A stretch of 64,000 nucleotides of DNA from Rhizobium phaseoli. GTDB lineage: Bacteria; Pseudomonadota; Alphaproteobacteria; Rhizobiales; Rhizobiaceae. Below the pieces are notes generated by a model. It saw only the letters and a list, made by a program, of their open reading frames with translations, was not told the DNA's origin and did not search any database. The stretch is from contig NZ_ML133566.1 of NCBI RefSeq assembly GCF_003985125.1, positions 248,001 through 312,000 of the forward strand. The letters run 5' to 3'. A program made the translations under genes and the position numbers. This document shows, piece after piece, positions 18,050 through 27,545 of this stretch. Numbering within the stretch: the stretch's first letter is position 1; each line of letters starts with the position of its first letter.

Positions 18050-19008
18050 GGCTCTGTTCCTTCAGCGCCGGCTTCGTCGAGCAGCGCCATCGCCTCGTCG
18101 GAGAGGGACAGTGTCGCCGCTTTCGCCAGGCTTTCGAGCTGCGACAGGCTGGTGGCGCTGGCGATCGGCGCCGTCACGCCTTTCTTGCGCAAGAGCCACG
18201 CAAGCGAGATTTCCGCGGGCTTGGCGCCGGTCTCGGCAGACACCTTGTCGAGCGCGGCCAGGATGCGCAGGCCCTTTGCGTCGAAATACGTCGAAACGCG
18301 GCCCTCGCGTGCCCGGCCCTGCGTATCGGCCTTGCTGCGGTACTTTCCGGTGAGGAAGCCGGCGGCGAGGCTGAAATAGGTGATGACGCCGATATCCTCC
18401 TCGACGCAGAGCTCTGCGAGCGGCCCCTCGAAACTTGCGCGCGCATAGAGATTATATTCCGGCTGCAAGACGTCGTAACGCGGCAGGCCGGCCTTTTCGG
18501 CGGCGTCGAAGGACGCCTGCAGCAGGCCCGCATCAAAATTCGAGCAGCCGATGGCGCGGATCTTGCCCTGCTCTTTCAGCTTGGCATAGACGCCGAGCGT
18601 TTCCTCATGCGGCGTATCGGCATCCGGCCAGTGCGAGAGATAGAGATCGATATAGTCGGTCTGCAGCCGGCTAAGCGACGCCTCGACCGCTTTCAGAATA
18701 TAGCCCGCCTTCAGCGTCTTTCCCTGACCCATGTCCGAACCGACCTTGGTGATGATGACGGCCTTGTCGCGCGAAACCGCTGATTGCTTCAGCCAGCGGC
18801 CGATGATCTTCTCGGAATCGCCGCCCTTGTTGCCCGGAACCCATGCGGAGTAGACATCCGCCGTATCGATCGCGTTCAGGCCGGCATCGAAGAAGGCGTT
18901 GAGAATGGCAAAGGAAGTTTTTTCGTCGGCCGTCCAGCCGAAGACATTGCCGCCGATGACGATCGGCGCGACCGAAAGGCCAGTTTTTCCAAGCCGACGC
19001 ATTTCCAT
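18046..19008 (-). CDS. Aldo/keto reductase
   Basis: 320 residues from the ATG of MEMRRLGKTG; longer frames read into the repeat upstream and are rejected. Catalytic residues sit in DTADVYSAWVPG, ITKVGSDMG and LSHWPDADT. It is not a close copy of the reductase at 14240-15235. NADPH-dependent carbonyl reduction is expected. First gene of a two-gene operon with the GNAT gene. Confidence 0.92.
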   Translation of the reverse strand: MEMRRLGKTGLSVAPIVIGGNVFGWTADEKTSFAILNAFFDAGLNAIDTADVYSAWVPGNKGGDSEKIIGRWLKQSAVSRDKAVIITKVGSDMGQGKTLKAGYILKAVEASLSRLQTDYIDLYLSHWPDADTPHEETLGVYAKLKEQGKIRAIGCSNFDAGLLQASFDAAEKAGLPRYDVLQPEYNLYARASFEGPLAELCVEEDIGVITYFSLAAGFLTGKYRSKADTQGRAREGRVSTYFDAKGLRILAALDKVSAETGAKPAEISLAWLLRKKGVTAPIASATSLSQLESLAKAATLSLSDEAMALLDEAGAEGTEP

Positions 19009-19066
19009 GACGCTCTCCAAAATCGTTGAGTGAGTGAAATCGCGGATACGGCAGAACGCCGCCCCG

Positions 19067-19114
19067 GAGCATGATGCCGAAAAGTGTATGCGGTTTTCGG
19101 ACGACATCATGCTC
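19067..19114. repeat. 48-base palindromic repeat, copy 2
   Basis: Starts GAGCATGATGCCGAAAAGTG and ends CGACATCATGCTC: the reverse complement of copy 1 at 4346-4393 with only a few changes. It separates the promoters of the divergent reductase and oxidoreductase genes. Confidence 0.85.
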
Positions 19115-19208
19115 TAACGATCTGAGGTAAATTAGTGCGATCTCTGCATCGGGAAAACCAAACTTCCGTGATTTCATGTCGCACCATTGCGCCGCAGCCA
19201 AGCCCTGA

Positions 19209-20231
<1,023 letters not shown>

Positions 20232-20234
20232 TAA

Positions 20235-20609
20235 TTACGCGCGGAAGACGAAGCGCGAATAGCCGAAGAAGCTGAAGACCATTGCGGCGAGACTGGCGAC
20301 CACCATCGCCGCAAGCGGCTGGAGCCCAGGCAGCGAAAGCAGCAGCGCCGAATAAAGCCCGTAATTGACCAGCGCCGTCGTGACGCCGACCGAGCCGTAG
20401 CGGAAGCCTTCGGCGGCGAGCGAGCGGCCGGAGCGATCGAAGGTGAAGTTCCGGTTGAAGACCCAGGTTGACGCCATTGCGAGGGCGATTGCGATGAGCC
20501 GCGCCACGAAGGGGCCGAGCGGCGTCAGAGAAAGCAGCGCCGACAGCGCACCGGCATCGACGAGAAAGCCGATGCCGCCGGCAATCGCGAAACGGATGAA
20601 CTTCTTCAC
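20235..20609 (-). CDS. GtrA family membrane protein
   Basis: 124 residues from GTG, forming four hydrophobic segments, the GtrA-like layout (FAIAGGIGFLVDAGALSALL; FVARLIAIALAMASTWVFNRNFTF). GtrA proteins are proposed flippases for polyprenyl-linked sugars. The GTG overlaps the stop of the GT2 gene by 4 bases, indicating translational coupling. With the GT2 and the divergent GT-C-like gene it makes a plausible sugar-transfer set. Confidence 0.88.
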   Translation of the reverse strand: MKKFIRFAIAGGIGFLVDAGALSALLSLTPLGPFVARLIAIALAMASTWVFNRNFTFDRSGRSLAAEGFRYGSVGVTTALVNYGLYSALLLSLPGLQPLAAMVVASLAAMVFSFFGYSRFVFRA

Positions 20610-21613
20610 GCGGCATCCGCCTTGCCGCGACCGCGGCGCAACGCCGGCGCTGGCTCGCGATCAGGCAGTTTGGCTGCGCTTGGCGTCTCCAGGCTCATAT
20701 AGTGGATACGCAGCTGTTCGGCGCGGGCGCGAGCGACCGAATCCAGGATGACGCCGGCCGTAAACAGCATGAAAGAGATCATCATCAGCGCCATCGACAG
20801 CACCCAGGTCGGCATGCGGCTGACCAGGCCCGTTGCGAAATATTCCGCCAGCACCGGCGTCATGAAGCCGAGGCTCGCCAGCATGAAGGCGGTGCTGATG
20901 GCGCTGAAGAAGGCGAAGGGTCGCGTTTCCTTCATCAGCATCGCGAACATCCAGAGGATCTTGCCGCCGTCGCGGAAGGTCGAAAGTTTGGAATGCGAAC
21001 CTTCCGGCCGGCGGCCGTAGTCGAGCTCCAGCTCGCTGACCGGCAGCTTCAGCCGGGAGGCGTGCACCGACATTTCGGTTTCAATCTCGAAGCCGCCTGA
21101 GACAGCCGGGAAGCTCTTGACGAAGCGGCGCGAAAAGGCGCGGTAGCCGGAAAAGATATCGGTGAAATCGGGGCCGAAAATCGTCCGGTAAAGCAGGTTG
21201 AAAAGCCGGTTGCCGAGCGCATGGCCCTGACGGCCGGCATCGGCATGCACGCCGCGCCGGGTTCCCACAACCATGTCGGCGCGCTCGGTCAGAAGCGTGC
21301 GCACCAGTTCCTCGGCATCGTCGGGCGCATAAGTTCCGTCGCCGTCGGCGATAATGTAGATGTCGGCCTCGATGTCGGCGAACATCCGGCGCACGACGTG
21401 GCCCTTGCCCTGTCGCCGCTCGCGCACGACATGCGCGCCGGCAAGCATTGCCTGCAGCGCGGTCCCGTCGGTGGAATTGTTGTCGTAGACGTGAATCGCG
21501 GCGTCCGGTAGCGTCGCCCGGAACCCCCGCACGACAGAACCGATCGTCGCCGCCTCGTTATAGCAGGGAAGCAGGACGGCTATCTCAGGATTACCGCGGC
21601 GTGGTGGGGCCAT
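20606..21613 (-). CDS. Family 2 glycosyltransferase (polyprenyl-phosphate type) with C-terminal membrane helices
   Basis: 335 residues. The GT-A domain shows LLPCYNEAATIGSVVRGF near residue 15, DNNSTDG, and DGDGTYAPDD (metal-binding acidic motif). About residues 235-300 hold two transmembrane helices. The protein resembles dolichyl/undecaprenyl-phosphate hexose synthases of the GtrB/DPM1 type, which load a sugar on a lipid carrier at the inner membrane. It is followed directly by gtrA. Confidence 0.9.
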   Translation of the reverse strand: MAPPRRGNPEIAVLLPCYNEAATIGSVVRGFRATLPDAAIHVYDNNSTDGTALQAMLAGAHVVRERRQGKGHVVRRMFADIEADIYIIADGDGTYAPDDAEELVRTLLTERADMVVGTRRGVHADAGRQGHALGNRLFNLLYRTIFGPDFTDIFSGYRAFSRRFVKSFPAVSGGFEIETEMSVHASRLKLPVSELELDYGRRPEGSHSKLSTFRDGGKILWMFAMLMKETRPFAFFSAISTAFMLASLGFMTPVLAEYFATGLVSRMPTWVLSMALMMISFMLFTAGVILDSVARARAEQLRIHYMSLETPSAAKLPDREPAPALRRGRGKADAA

Positions 21614-21771
21614 GACTCTACTCGTTACACAAAAGCCGTGCCGAGCCTAAACGCCCGGCGTTAATAAGACCCTATGACGCAGGCAAAATCGGCAGTCGCA
21701 ACCAATGTTTTACACTTTCTTGATCGGCGGAGGCTAAGGTTCGGCCATCCGGAAACGAGCCGCTAACCACG

Positions 21772-23619
21772 ATGAACGCCGTGCAGCCGATCACCAACGC
21801 ATCATCCCCGACAGATATCACGAGCGGCGGCGTCCGTGGCCTGCTGATGCGTCTGTGGCCGACCGTCATCGCCTATTGCGTCATTCTCGCCGCCGTCATC
21901 GTCGTCACCAGGCTCCACGGTGCTACCGATTACGTCGGCCCCGACAATGACGATGGCATGCGCCTCGTCGAGGTTCGCGATTTACTCGCCGGCCAGGGCT
22001 GGTTCGATCTGATGCAATATCGTCTTGGCCTCCATGGCGGCACGCTGATGCACTGGTCGCGGCTGATCGACCTGCCGATCGCCTCGCTGATCTGGTTCTT
22101 CGGCCTGTTTGTGCCGCGTGAGACGGCCGAGGCGCTGGCGCTCGGCATCTGGCCGGTATCGCTCATCCTGCCCGCCATGCTTGCCATGGCCGTTGCCGGC
22201 CGGCGCATCGGCGGCGTTGCCGGCATGCATATCAGTCTCGGGCTGACCGCGCTCGCCATCTATACCGGAAACCGGTTCGCGCCCGGCGCCATCGATCATC
22301 ACAATGCGCAGCTGGCGCTGGTCGCGACGATGACGGCGATGCTGCTGGATCCGAAGCGTCGCGGCTGGAGCTATGCGGTTGCCGGCATTGCGGCCGCCAT
22401 CGCCATTGCCATCGGCGCCGAGACGACGCCCTTCGTTGCCGCCGTCTGCCTGACGGTCGCCGTTCTCTGGGCGTGGGAGGGCAAGGATTTCGCCGTCGCC
22501 GCCCAGTCCTTCGGGCTTGCGCTGGCGATGACGATCAGCATCCTCTTCTTCGCAACGGTGCCGCCGCCGCTCTATTCGATGGTCACCTGCGACAACCTCT
22601 CGCTCGGTTACTACAGCCTGGCGGCGATCGGCGGCGGGCTTCTGCTGTTTTGCGCGGTGTTTGCGAGTGGGCTCGCCAGGCCGCTGCGCTTTGCGGCGCT
22701 TGCCCTCGTCGGCGCCGGCGTCCTCGGTTCGGCTGTCGTGATCGCGCCGCAGTGCCTGAGCGATCCGCTGGCCGGTCTCGATCCCATGCTGGTCGAACTC
22801 TGGCTGCGCAATGTTTCCGAGGCGAAGTCGATTTTCGCTCTGGCGCGCAGCGAGCCTTTCGATATCGGCGCCTTCTATGCGGCCGGTCTCTTCGGCATCG
22901 CCGTCTGCATCTTCCGCATCGTTCAGCGCGATCGCGTGCAGATTCACCTGGTTCTGCTCTTCCTTCTTGCCATCAGCTGGGCGATCGCGCTCGTCCAGGT
23001 GCGCGGCTCGACCTTCTCGAACCTCATCTCCATCCTGCCGCTTGCCCTGCTGATCATCGATATCAGGCGCATTTCCAACAGCGACAGCGAAAATATTGCG
23101 GTTGCCCTGGTCTATGTGGTGACGGTGCTTGCGGGCGTGCCCGCCGCCTGGGGCCTCGGCGGTGGGCTCATCTCGCTGCAGATGGAGAGTGAGGCGCAGA
23201 AGAAGGCGTCGGACCCTGCAAAAGAAAAGGCTTGTGCATCCAGAGAGGCGCTGGCGCCGCTTGCCGGGCTTCCCGTCGGCCTCGTCTCCGCGCCATCGGA
23301 AATGGGCGTCGCAATTCTCCGCTTCACGCAAAACCGGGTGCTTTCGGCCCCCTATCACCGCAATCAGGGCGGCATGCTGACGGAGCTGCATATCGGCATG
23401 GCCGAGCCGCAGGAGGCGGAAGCCTTTCTGAAAGGGGCAGGCGTCACGACGCTTGCCTTCTGCCCAAGTGATCCGCAGACGCGGCAGCTCGCGAAACTGA
23501 AGCCGGACGGCCTCTATGCGCAGCTCGGCAAGGGAAATATTCCGGCCTATCTGGAGCCGCTTCCGAAAGCGGCGGACGCGGCTGTGCAGTTCTTTCGCTA
23601 TCGGCCGGCGGCGAACTGA
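21772..23619 (+). CDS. Large multi-pass membrane protein, GT-C-like
   Basis: 615 residues with roughly a dozen hydrophobic segments and a soluble C-terminal third. Near the N-terminus, NDDGMRLVEVRDLLAGQGWFD, then LMHWSRLIDLPIA and GAIDHHNAQL, resemble the first-loop acidic pair and DHH-type motifs of GT-C transferases such as STT3/PglB and ArnT. I infer a transferase that uses the lipid-linked sugar made by the divergent GT2, 158 bases away. No family name can be given from sequence alone, and no acceptor is evident. Confidence 0.7.
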   Translation: MNAVQPITNASSPTDITSGGVRGLLMRLWPTVIAYCVILAAVIVVTRLHGATDYVGPDNDDGMRLVEVRDLLAGQGWFDLMQYRLGLHGGTLMHWSRLIDLPIASLIWFFGLFVPRETAEALALGIWPVSLILPAMLAMAVAGRRIGGVAGMHISLGLTALAIYTGNRFAPGAIDHHNAQLALVATMTAMLLDPKRRGWSYAVAGIAAAIAIAIGAETTPFVAAVCLTVAVLWAWEGKDFAVAAQSFGLALAMTISILFFATVPPPLYSMVTCDNLSLGYYSLAAIGGGLLLFCAVFASGLARPLRFAALALVGAGVLGSAVVIAPQCLSDPLAGLDPMLVELWLRNVSEAKSIFALARSEPFDIGAFYAAGLFGIAVCIFRIVQRDRVQIHLVLLFLLAISWAIALVQVRGSTFSNLISILPLALLIIDIRRISNSDSENIAVALVYVVTVLAGVPAAWGLGGGLISLQMESEAQKKASDPAKEKACASREALAPLAGLPVGLVSAPSEMGVAILRFTQNRVLSAPYHRNQGGMLTELHIGMAEPQEAEAFLKGAGVTTLAFCPSDPQTRQLAKLKPDGLYAQLGKGNIPAYLEPLPKAADAAVQFFRYRPAAN

Positions 23620-23647
23620 CGCCGGCGATCATCGTGATGGCAAGTCG

Positions 23648-23890
23648 TCAGTGGGAGACACGCGGCGCGCGAAAGCGTGCGCTGGCGTAGAGGCCAAGGA
23701 CGAAGAGGATCAGGCCGCCATTATAGCCGAGAACGGCATAGAGGAACGCCAGAAGTGATACCGGCCCCGGCGAAGATACCGCCGCCAATGCGAAGGTTAT
23801 TCCGATCAGCGCGGCGATCAACGCGATCGCGCCGGCCGAGCGGGTTTGCCCGGCGGTGATGCCCAATGCTGCGGCTGTAAGAATAATCAT
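23648..23890 (-). CDS. Small hydrophobic protein of unknown function
   Basis: 80 residues, almost entirely two or three transmembrane segments (LTAAALGITAGQTRSAGAIALIAALIGITFALAAV; SLLAFLYAVLGYNGGLILFVLGLYA) with a basic tail (ARFRAPRVSH). I take ATG 23890, preceded by GGAAGGTGC, over the longer start at 23959. It is convergent with the GT-C-like gene, 28 bases between stops. Function unknown; it may be a small membrane subunit. Confidence 0.6.
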   Translation of the reverse strand: MIILTAAALGITAGQTRSAGAIALIAALIGITFALAAVSSPGPVSLLAFLYAVLGYNGGLILFVLGLYASARFRAPRVSH

Positions 23891-24177
23891 TTCAGCACCT
23901 TCCCGAAGAGAACGAGGGGAAGCATAGGAAGCCCCACCTAACAAAGATTTACCGGCCATCTTGGCCGAAAAGCCTTTGTATTGCGGTGGTTAGCAATCTC
24001 TTTCGTATAAAACGCGCATTATAACTATGCGTTCCGCAGCGAACCGGATTTACTGATACCGCTGTCATCACCATGCCTGCCGATCTCAGTTTCACGGCCA
24101 TGCAGGCGGCACGGGAAACAGAGCCCTGGGCCGATACCGAGCTTCCCGTTTGCTGCCGATGGACATAGAAAGAAGGG
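23891..24177. other. 287-base spacer between divergent small membrane protein and xseA genes
   Basis: AT-richer than its neighbours around 23990-24030 (TCGTATAAAACGCGCATTATAAC), which could hold promoter -10 elements. No gene, terminator or repeat is apparent. Confidence 0.5.
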
Positions 24178-25758
24178 ATGAGCAACCTCTTCGACAGCGA
24201 TTCGCCGACCAACCTTGCCGAATATTCGGTTTCGGAACTTTCCGGCTCGATCAAGCGCACCGTCGAGACGGCCTTCGACCAGGTTCGCGTGCGCGGCGAA
24301 ATATCAGGCTATCGTGGGCCGCACTCCTCGGGTCATGCCTATTTCGCGCTGAAGGACGATCGCGCCCGCATCGACGCCGTCATCTGGAAGGGCACTTTCT
24401 CGCGGCTGAAATTCCGCCCTGAGGAGGGCATGGAGGTGATCGCCACCGGCAAGGTCACGACCTTTCCGGGCTCCTCGAAATATCAGATCGTCATTGAGAC
24501 GCTGGAGCCGGCCGGTGCCGGCGCGCTGATGGCGCTGATCGAGGAGCGCAAGCGCAAGCTCGGCGCCGAAGGCCTGTTCGATGCCGCCCGCAAGAAGCGG
24601 CTGCCCTTCATGCCCAAGGTGATCGGCGTCGTCACCTCGCCGACCGGCGCCGTGATCCGCGACATCCTGCACCGCATCTCCGATCGTTTTCCCGTGCATG
24701 TCCTCGTCTGGCCGGTCAAGGTCCAAGGGGAGGGGGCCGGCGACGAGGTGGCGAATGCCATCCGTGGGTTCAATGCGCTGGAGCCGGGAGGTGGGATTGC
24801 CCGCCCCGACGTGCTGATCGTCGCGCGCGGCGGCGGCAGCCTGGAAGATCTCTGGAGTTTCAACGACGAAATCGTCGTGCGTGCTGCCGCCGAAAGCCGG
24901 ATACCGCTGATCTCGGCCGTCGGCCACGAAACCGACTGGACTCTGATTGACTATGCCGCCGATGTCCGTGCGCCGACGCCGACCGGTGCTGCGGAAATGG
25001 CAGTGCCGGTCAAGGCGGAGCTGGAGGCGCAGGCCGCTGCTCTTGCCGCACGCCTGCAGGGCTGCATGAACCGGCAAATGGATCAGCGCCGCCAGTCCGT
25101 CCGCGCCCTGATGCGGGCATTGCCATCGCTCGATCAGCTTCTCGCTCTGCCGCGCCGGCGCTTTGACGAGGCGGCCGCCGGCCTCGGCCGCGGGCTGGCG
25201 CTCAACACCATCAACAAGCGCCGCGGCTTCGAGCGTGTTGCCTCACATCTGCGCCCAGACGTGCTTTCCAACCGCATCGCCGAGCGCCGCCAGCTTCTGA
25301 ACGAGCGCATGGCGCGAGCCGAACGCACCGTCGAACGCCTGCTCGACCGCTCGAAGTCCCGCATCGACCGCGCCGAAGCCATCCTCGCCTCGCTGCCCAC
25401 CCGGCTGAAGACACAGATCGATCGCGGCCGCGAACGCCTCGGTAATCTCACGCGCCATGCCGATACGGCGATCCGTCACCAGCTGACGCGCGCCCGTGCC
25501 GAGCTTTCCGCGCAGGATCGCGTGCTGCAGTCGCTTTCCTACAAGAATGTGCTGAAGCGCGGCTATGCTGTCATTCGCGACGAAGATGACCGGCCGGTCT
25601 CGCAGGCCGCGGCTCTCTCCGCCGGCATGGGGATCGCCATCGAATTCGCCGACGGCCGCGTCGGCGCGATGACGACGGAAGGCGGTTCAGCGCCTGCCAG
25701 TGCCAAGAAGCGGGGCGCAAAGCCCGCGGAGCCGACGAAACAGGGAAGCCTGTTCTAG
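24178..25758 (+). CDS. xseA: Exodeoxyribonuclease VII large subunit
   Basis: 526 residues. N-terminal OB-fold domain ([26 protein letters not shown]), then the catalytic domain with [30 protein letters not shown] and SAVGHETD, a long coiled coil, and a C-terminal [15 protein letters not shown] segment. It degrades single-stranded DNA together with XseB, which is not in this window. It is longer than the E. coli protein because of a basic, low-complexity tail. The stop codon abuts a palindromic repeat. Confidence 0.95.
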   Translation: MSNLFDSDSPTNLAEYSVSELSGSIKRTVETAFDQVRVRGEISGYRGPHSSGHAYFALKDDRARIDAVIWKGTFSRLKFRPEEGMEVIATGKVTTFPGSSKYQIVIETLEPAGAGALMALIEERKRKLGAEGLFDAARKKRLPFMPKVIGVVTSPTGAVIRDILHRISDRFPVHVLVWPVKVQGEGAGDEVANAIRGFNALEPGGGIARPDVLIVARGGGSLEDLWSFNDEIVVRAAAESRIPLISAVGHETDWTLIDYAADVRAPTPTGAAEMAVPVKAELEAQAAALAARLQGCMNRQMDQRRQSVRALMRALPSLDQLLALPRRRFDEAAAGLGRGLALNTINKRRGFERVASHLRPDVLSNRIAERRQLLNERMARAERTVERLLDRSKSRIDRAEAILASLPTRLKTQIDRGRERLGNLTRHADTAIRHQLTRARAELSAQDRVLQSLSYKNVLKRGYAVIRDEDDRPVSQAAALSAGMGIAIEFADGRVGAMTTEGGSAPASAKKRGAKPAEPTKQGSLF

Positions 25759-25759
25759 A

Positions 25760-25800
25760 GCAATTCCGACAGCAGTTTCTCAGGAATTGCGTAAAAGGTT
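25760..25800. repeat. GCAATTCC/GGAATTGC inverted repeat after xseA
   Basis: GCAATTCC and GGAATTGC arms enclose about 25 bases, with the xseA stop TAG just before. This resembles another rhizobial intergenic repeat family; it may also help end xseA transcription. Confidence 0.6.
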
Positions 25801-25810
25801 GGCGCATATC

Positions 25811-25986
25811 ACCCGTCCTCGTCCTTCGAGGCTCCGGCCTTTGGTCTACGCACCTCAGGATGAGGGCTGGTCGTCGTGCCGCTGGCGGGTACGCGCGCGC
25901 TCCAGCCTCATCCTGGGGCGTCCTGCAGGGGCCTCTCTCCAGCCTCATCCTGAGGTGCCCCGCAGGGGCCTCGAAGGACGGGGCTG
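25811..25986. repeat. CCTCATCCTGAGG-type repeats, copy B (tandem arms)
   Basis: Contains CGTCCTTCGAGGC near 25831, CCTCAGGATGAGG near 25853, then CCTCATCCTGGGGCG and CCTCATCCTGAGGTGCCCCGCAGGGG in the opposite sense, ending in CCTCGAAGGACGGGG. Same family as 6324-6435 but with three arms, suggesting insertion of one copy into another. It fills the xseA-MarR convergent spacer. Confidence 0.75.
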
Positions 25987-26054
25987 GCCACCGGCGCCGC
26001 ATCCGACTTTGCCGCGCGACGGAGCGCGTTCGCAAGGCGCTCGCCGCCGTCTGA

Positions 26055-26552
26055 CTATTCGAAATCCGCCAAGAGCTTCTTCAGCAGCCGGTCGAACGCG
26101 GCCTTGTCCTCGGTCGTCAGATTACGTGTCAGCCGGTGCTGGTTGGCGACATGGGCGCCGACCGCCTCTTCGACGGTTGCGAGCCCCTTTTCGGTCAGGG
26201 CGATCAGCACGCTGCGCCTGTCTTCGCGATTGAGGATGCGCTCGACGAAGCCTGATTTCTCCAACTGGTCGATGCGGTTCGTCATCGTGCCGGAGCTGAC
26301 CATGGTCATCTCCAGAAGCTCGCCCGGCGAGAGCCGGTAAGGCGCGCCGGAGCGGCGAAGCGTGGCCAGCACGTCGAAGGCTGAGGTCGAAAGCCCGTGC
26401 TTCATGAGCACGGTTTCCACTTCGCGGCCGAGATGGGTGCCGAGGCGCTTCAGACGCCCGAGGATGCCCATCGGTTCGACGTCGAGGTCCGGGCGCTCGC
26501 GGCGCCATTGCGCCAGGATCCTGTCGACATGATCTTGCTTCTCTTCACCCAT
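26055..26552 (-). CDS. MarR family transcriptional regulator
   Basis: 165 residues. The winged helix is recognisable from STSAFDVLATLRRSGAPYRLSPGELLEMTMVSSGTMTNRIDQLEKSGFVER and the DRRSVLIALTEKG wing. Divergent from an EamA exporter with an 81-base spacer that holds two copies of an 18-base operator. The arrangement is that of a ligand-released repressor of an efflux gene and of itself. Confidence 0.92.
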   Translation of the reverse strand: MGEEKQDHVDRILAQWRRERPDLDVEPMGILGRLKRLGTHLGREVETVLMKHGLSTSAFDVLATLRRSGAPYRLSPGELLEMTMVSSGTMTNRIDQLEKSGFVERILNREDRRSVLIALTEKGLATVEEAVGAHVANQHRLTRNLTTEDKAAFDRLLKKLLADFE

Positions 26553-26572
26553 GTCACATCGATAGCAGGAGA

Positions 26573-26590
26573 TATCTTGACGTCAAGATA
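26573..26590. promoter_or_regulatory. Perfect 18-base palindrome, candidate MarR operator 1
   Basis: TATCTTGACGTCAAGATA, an exact inverted repeat, 21 bases upstream of the MarR ATG. It contains TTGACG, which may be a -35 element for the EamA gene. Confidence 0.8.
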
Positions 26591-26609
26591 AAGTGCGTTA
26601 TTCTGATTT

Positions 26610-26627
26610 TATCTTGATGTAGAGATT
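26610..26627. promoter_or_regulatory. Imperfect copy of the palindrome, candidate MarR operator 2
   Basis: TATCTTGATGTAGAGATT matches operator 1 at 14 of 18 positions; centres lie 37 bases apart. It is just before the EamA ATG at 26634. Confidence 0.65.
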
Positions 26628-26633
26628 CTTGAT

Positions 26634-27545
26634 ATGAAGACAAATTCGCGATATCTCACCGATGTGCTGATCACCGCCGTCGCTCCGGCCGTCTGGGGCA
26701 GCACCTATTTCGTCACGACATCCTTCCTGCCGCATGGCTATCCGCTCACATCAGCCATGCTGCGCGCCTTGCCGGCAGGCCTGCTTCTGCTGCTCATTGT
26801 CCGCAAGCTGCCGACGGGTGTTTGGTGGGGCCGCGCCTTCATGCTCGGCGCGCTGAACTTCTCGTTCTTCTGGGCGATGCTCTTCGTCTCGGCCTACCGT
26901 CTGCCAGGTGGCGTGGCCGCAACGGTCGGCGCCGTGCAGCCGCTGATCGTCATTGCCTTGTCGCGTCTTTTTCTCGGTAAGCCGATCCGCTTCCTCGCCG
27001 TCATCGCCGGCCTGATCGGCATGTCAGGCGTGGCGCTGCTGGTGCTGACGCCGAATGCGGCGCTCGATCCCGTCGGCATTGCCGCCGGTCTCGCCGGCGC
27101 AGTGTCGATGGCCTTCGGCACGGTTCTGACCCGCCACTGGCAGCCGCCGGTCTCCAGCCTGACCTTCACCTCATGGCAATTGACCGCAGGCGGCATCCTG
27201 CTCGTGCCCGTGGCCTTCCTGCTGGAGCCGGCGCTGCCTGCGCCGACACCAGCCAATATGCTCGGCATCGCCTATCTCGGCCTGATTGGCGCCGCCTTCA
27301 CCTATCTGCTCTGGTTTCGCGGCCTGTCGCGCATCGAGCCTTCGGCCGCGGCATCGCTCGGCTTTCTCAGCCCCGTCGTCGCGACCCTGCTCGGCTGGCT
27401 GGCGCTCGGCCAGAGCCTGTCGCCGGCGCAGATCGCCGGCTTCGCCATGGTGCTCGCCAGCGTCTGGCTCAGTCAGCGGACGATGATGCCGGTCAGGCCC
27501 ACTCGCCCTGCCGCATCACCGGAACCCGCGAGCCATCCGGCGTGA
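26634..27545 (+). CDS. EamA family transporter
   Basis: 303 residues, ten predicted transmembrane segments in two EamA repeats (AVWGSTYFVTTSFLP at the first; MALGQSLSPAQIAG-like end). An inner-membrane exporter of a small metabolite or toxic compound. It is probably repressed by the divergent MarR. Its 3' end overlaps the convergent aminopeptidase gene by 53 bases. Confidence 0.9.
   Translation: MKTNSRYLTDVLITAVAPAVWGSTYFVTTSFLPHGYPLTSAMLRALPAGLLLLLIVRKLPTGVWWGRAFMLGALNFSFFWAMLFVSAYRLPGGVAATVGAVQPLIVIALSRLFLGKPIRFLAVIAGLIGMSGVALLVLTPNAALDPVGIAAGLAGAVSMAFGTVLTRHWQPPVSSLTFTSWQLTAGGILLVPVAFLLEPALPAPTPANMLGIAYLGLIGAAFTYLLWFRGLSRIEPSAAASLGFLSPVVATLLGWLALGQSLSPAQIAGFAMVLASVWLSQRTMMPVRPTRPAASPEPASHPA

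Noticed and set aside
21982..23391. Long minus-strand frame of 469 codons
   Set aside because: Antisense to the GT-C-like gene. It is rich in Arg, Gln, Gly and His with no recognisable motif, the usual look of a shadow frame in GC-rich DNA.
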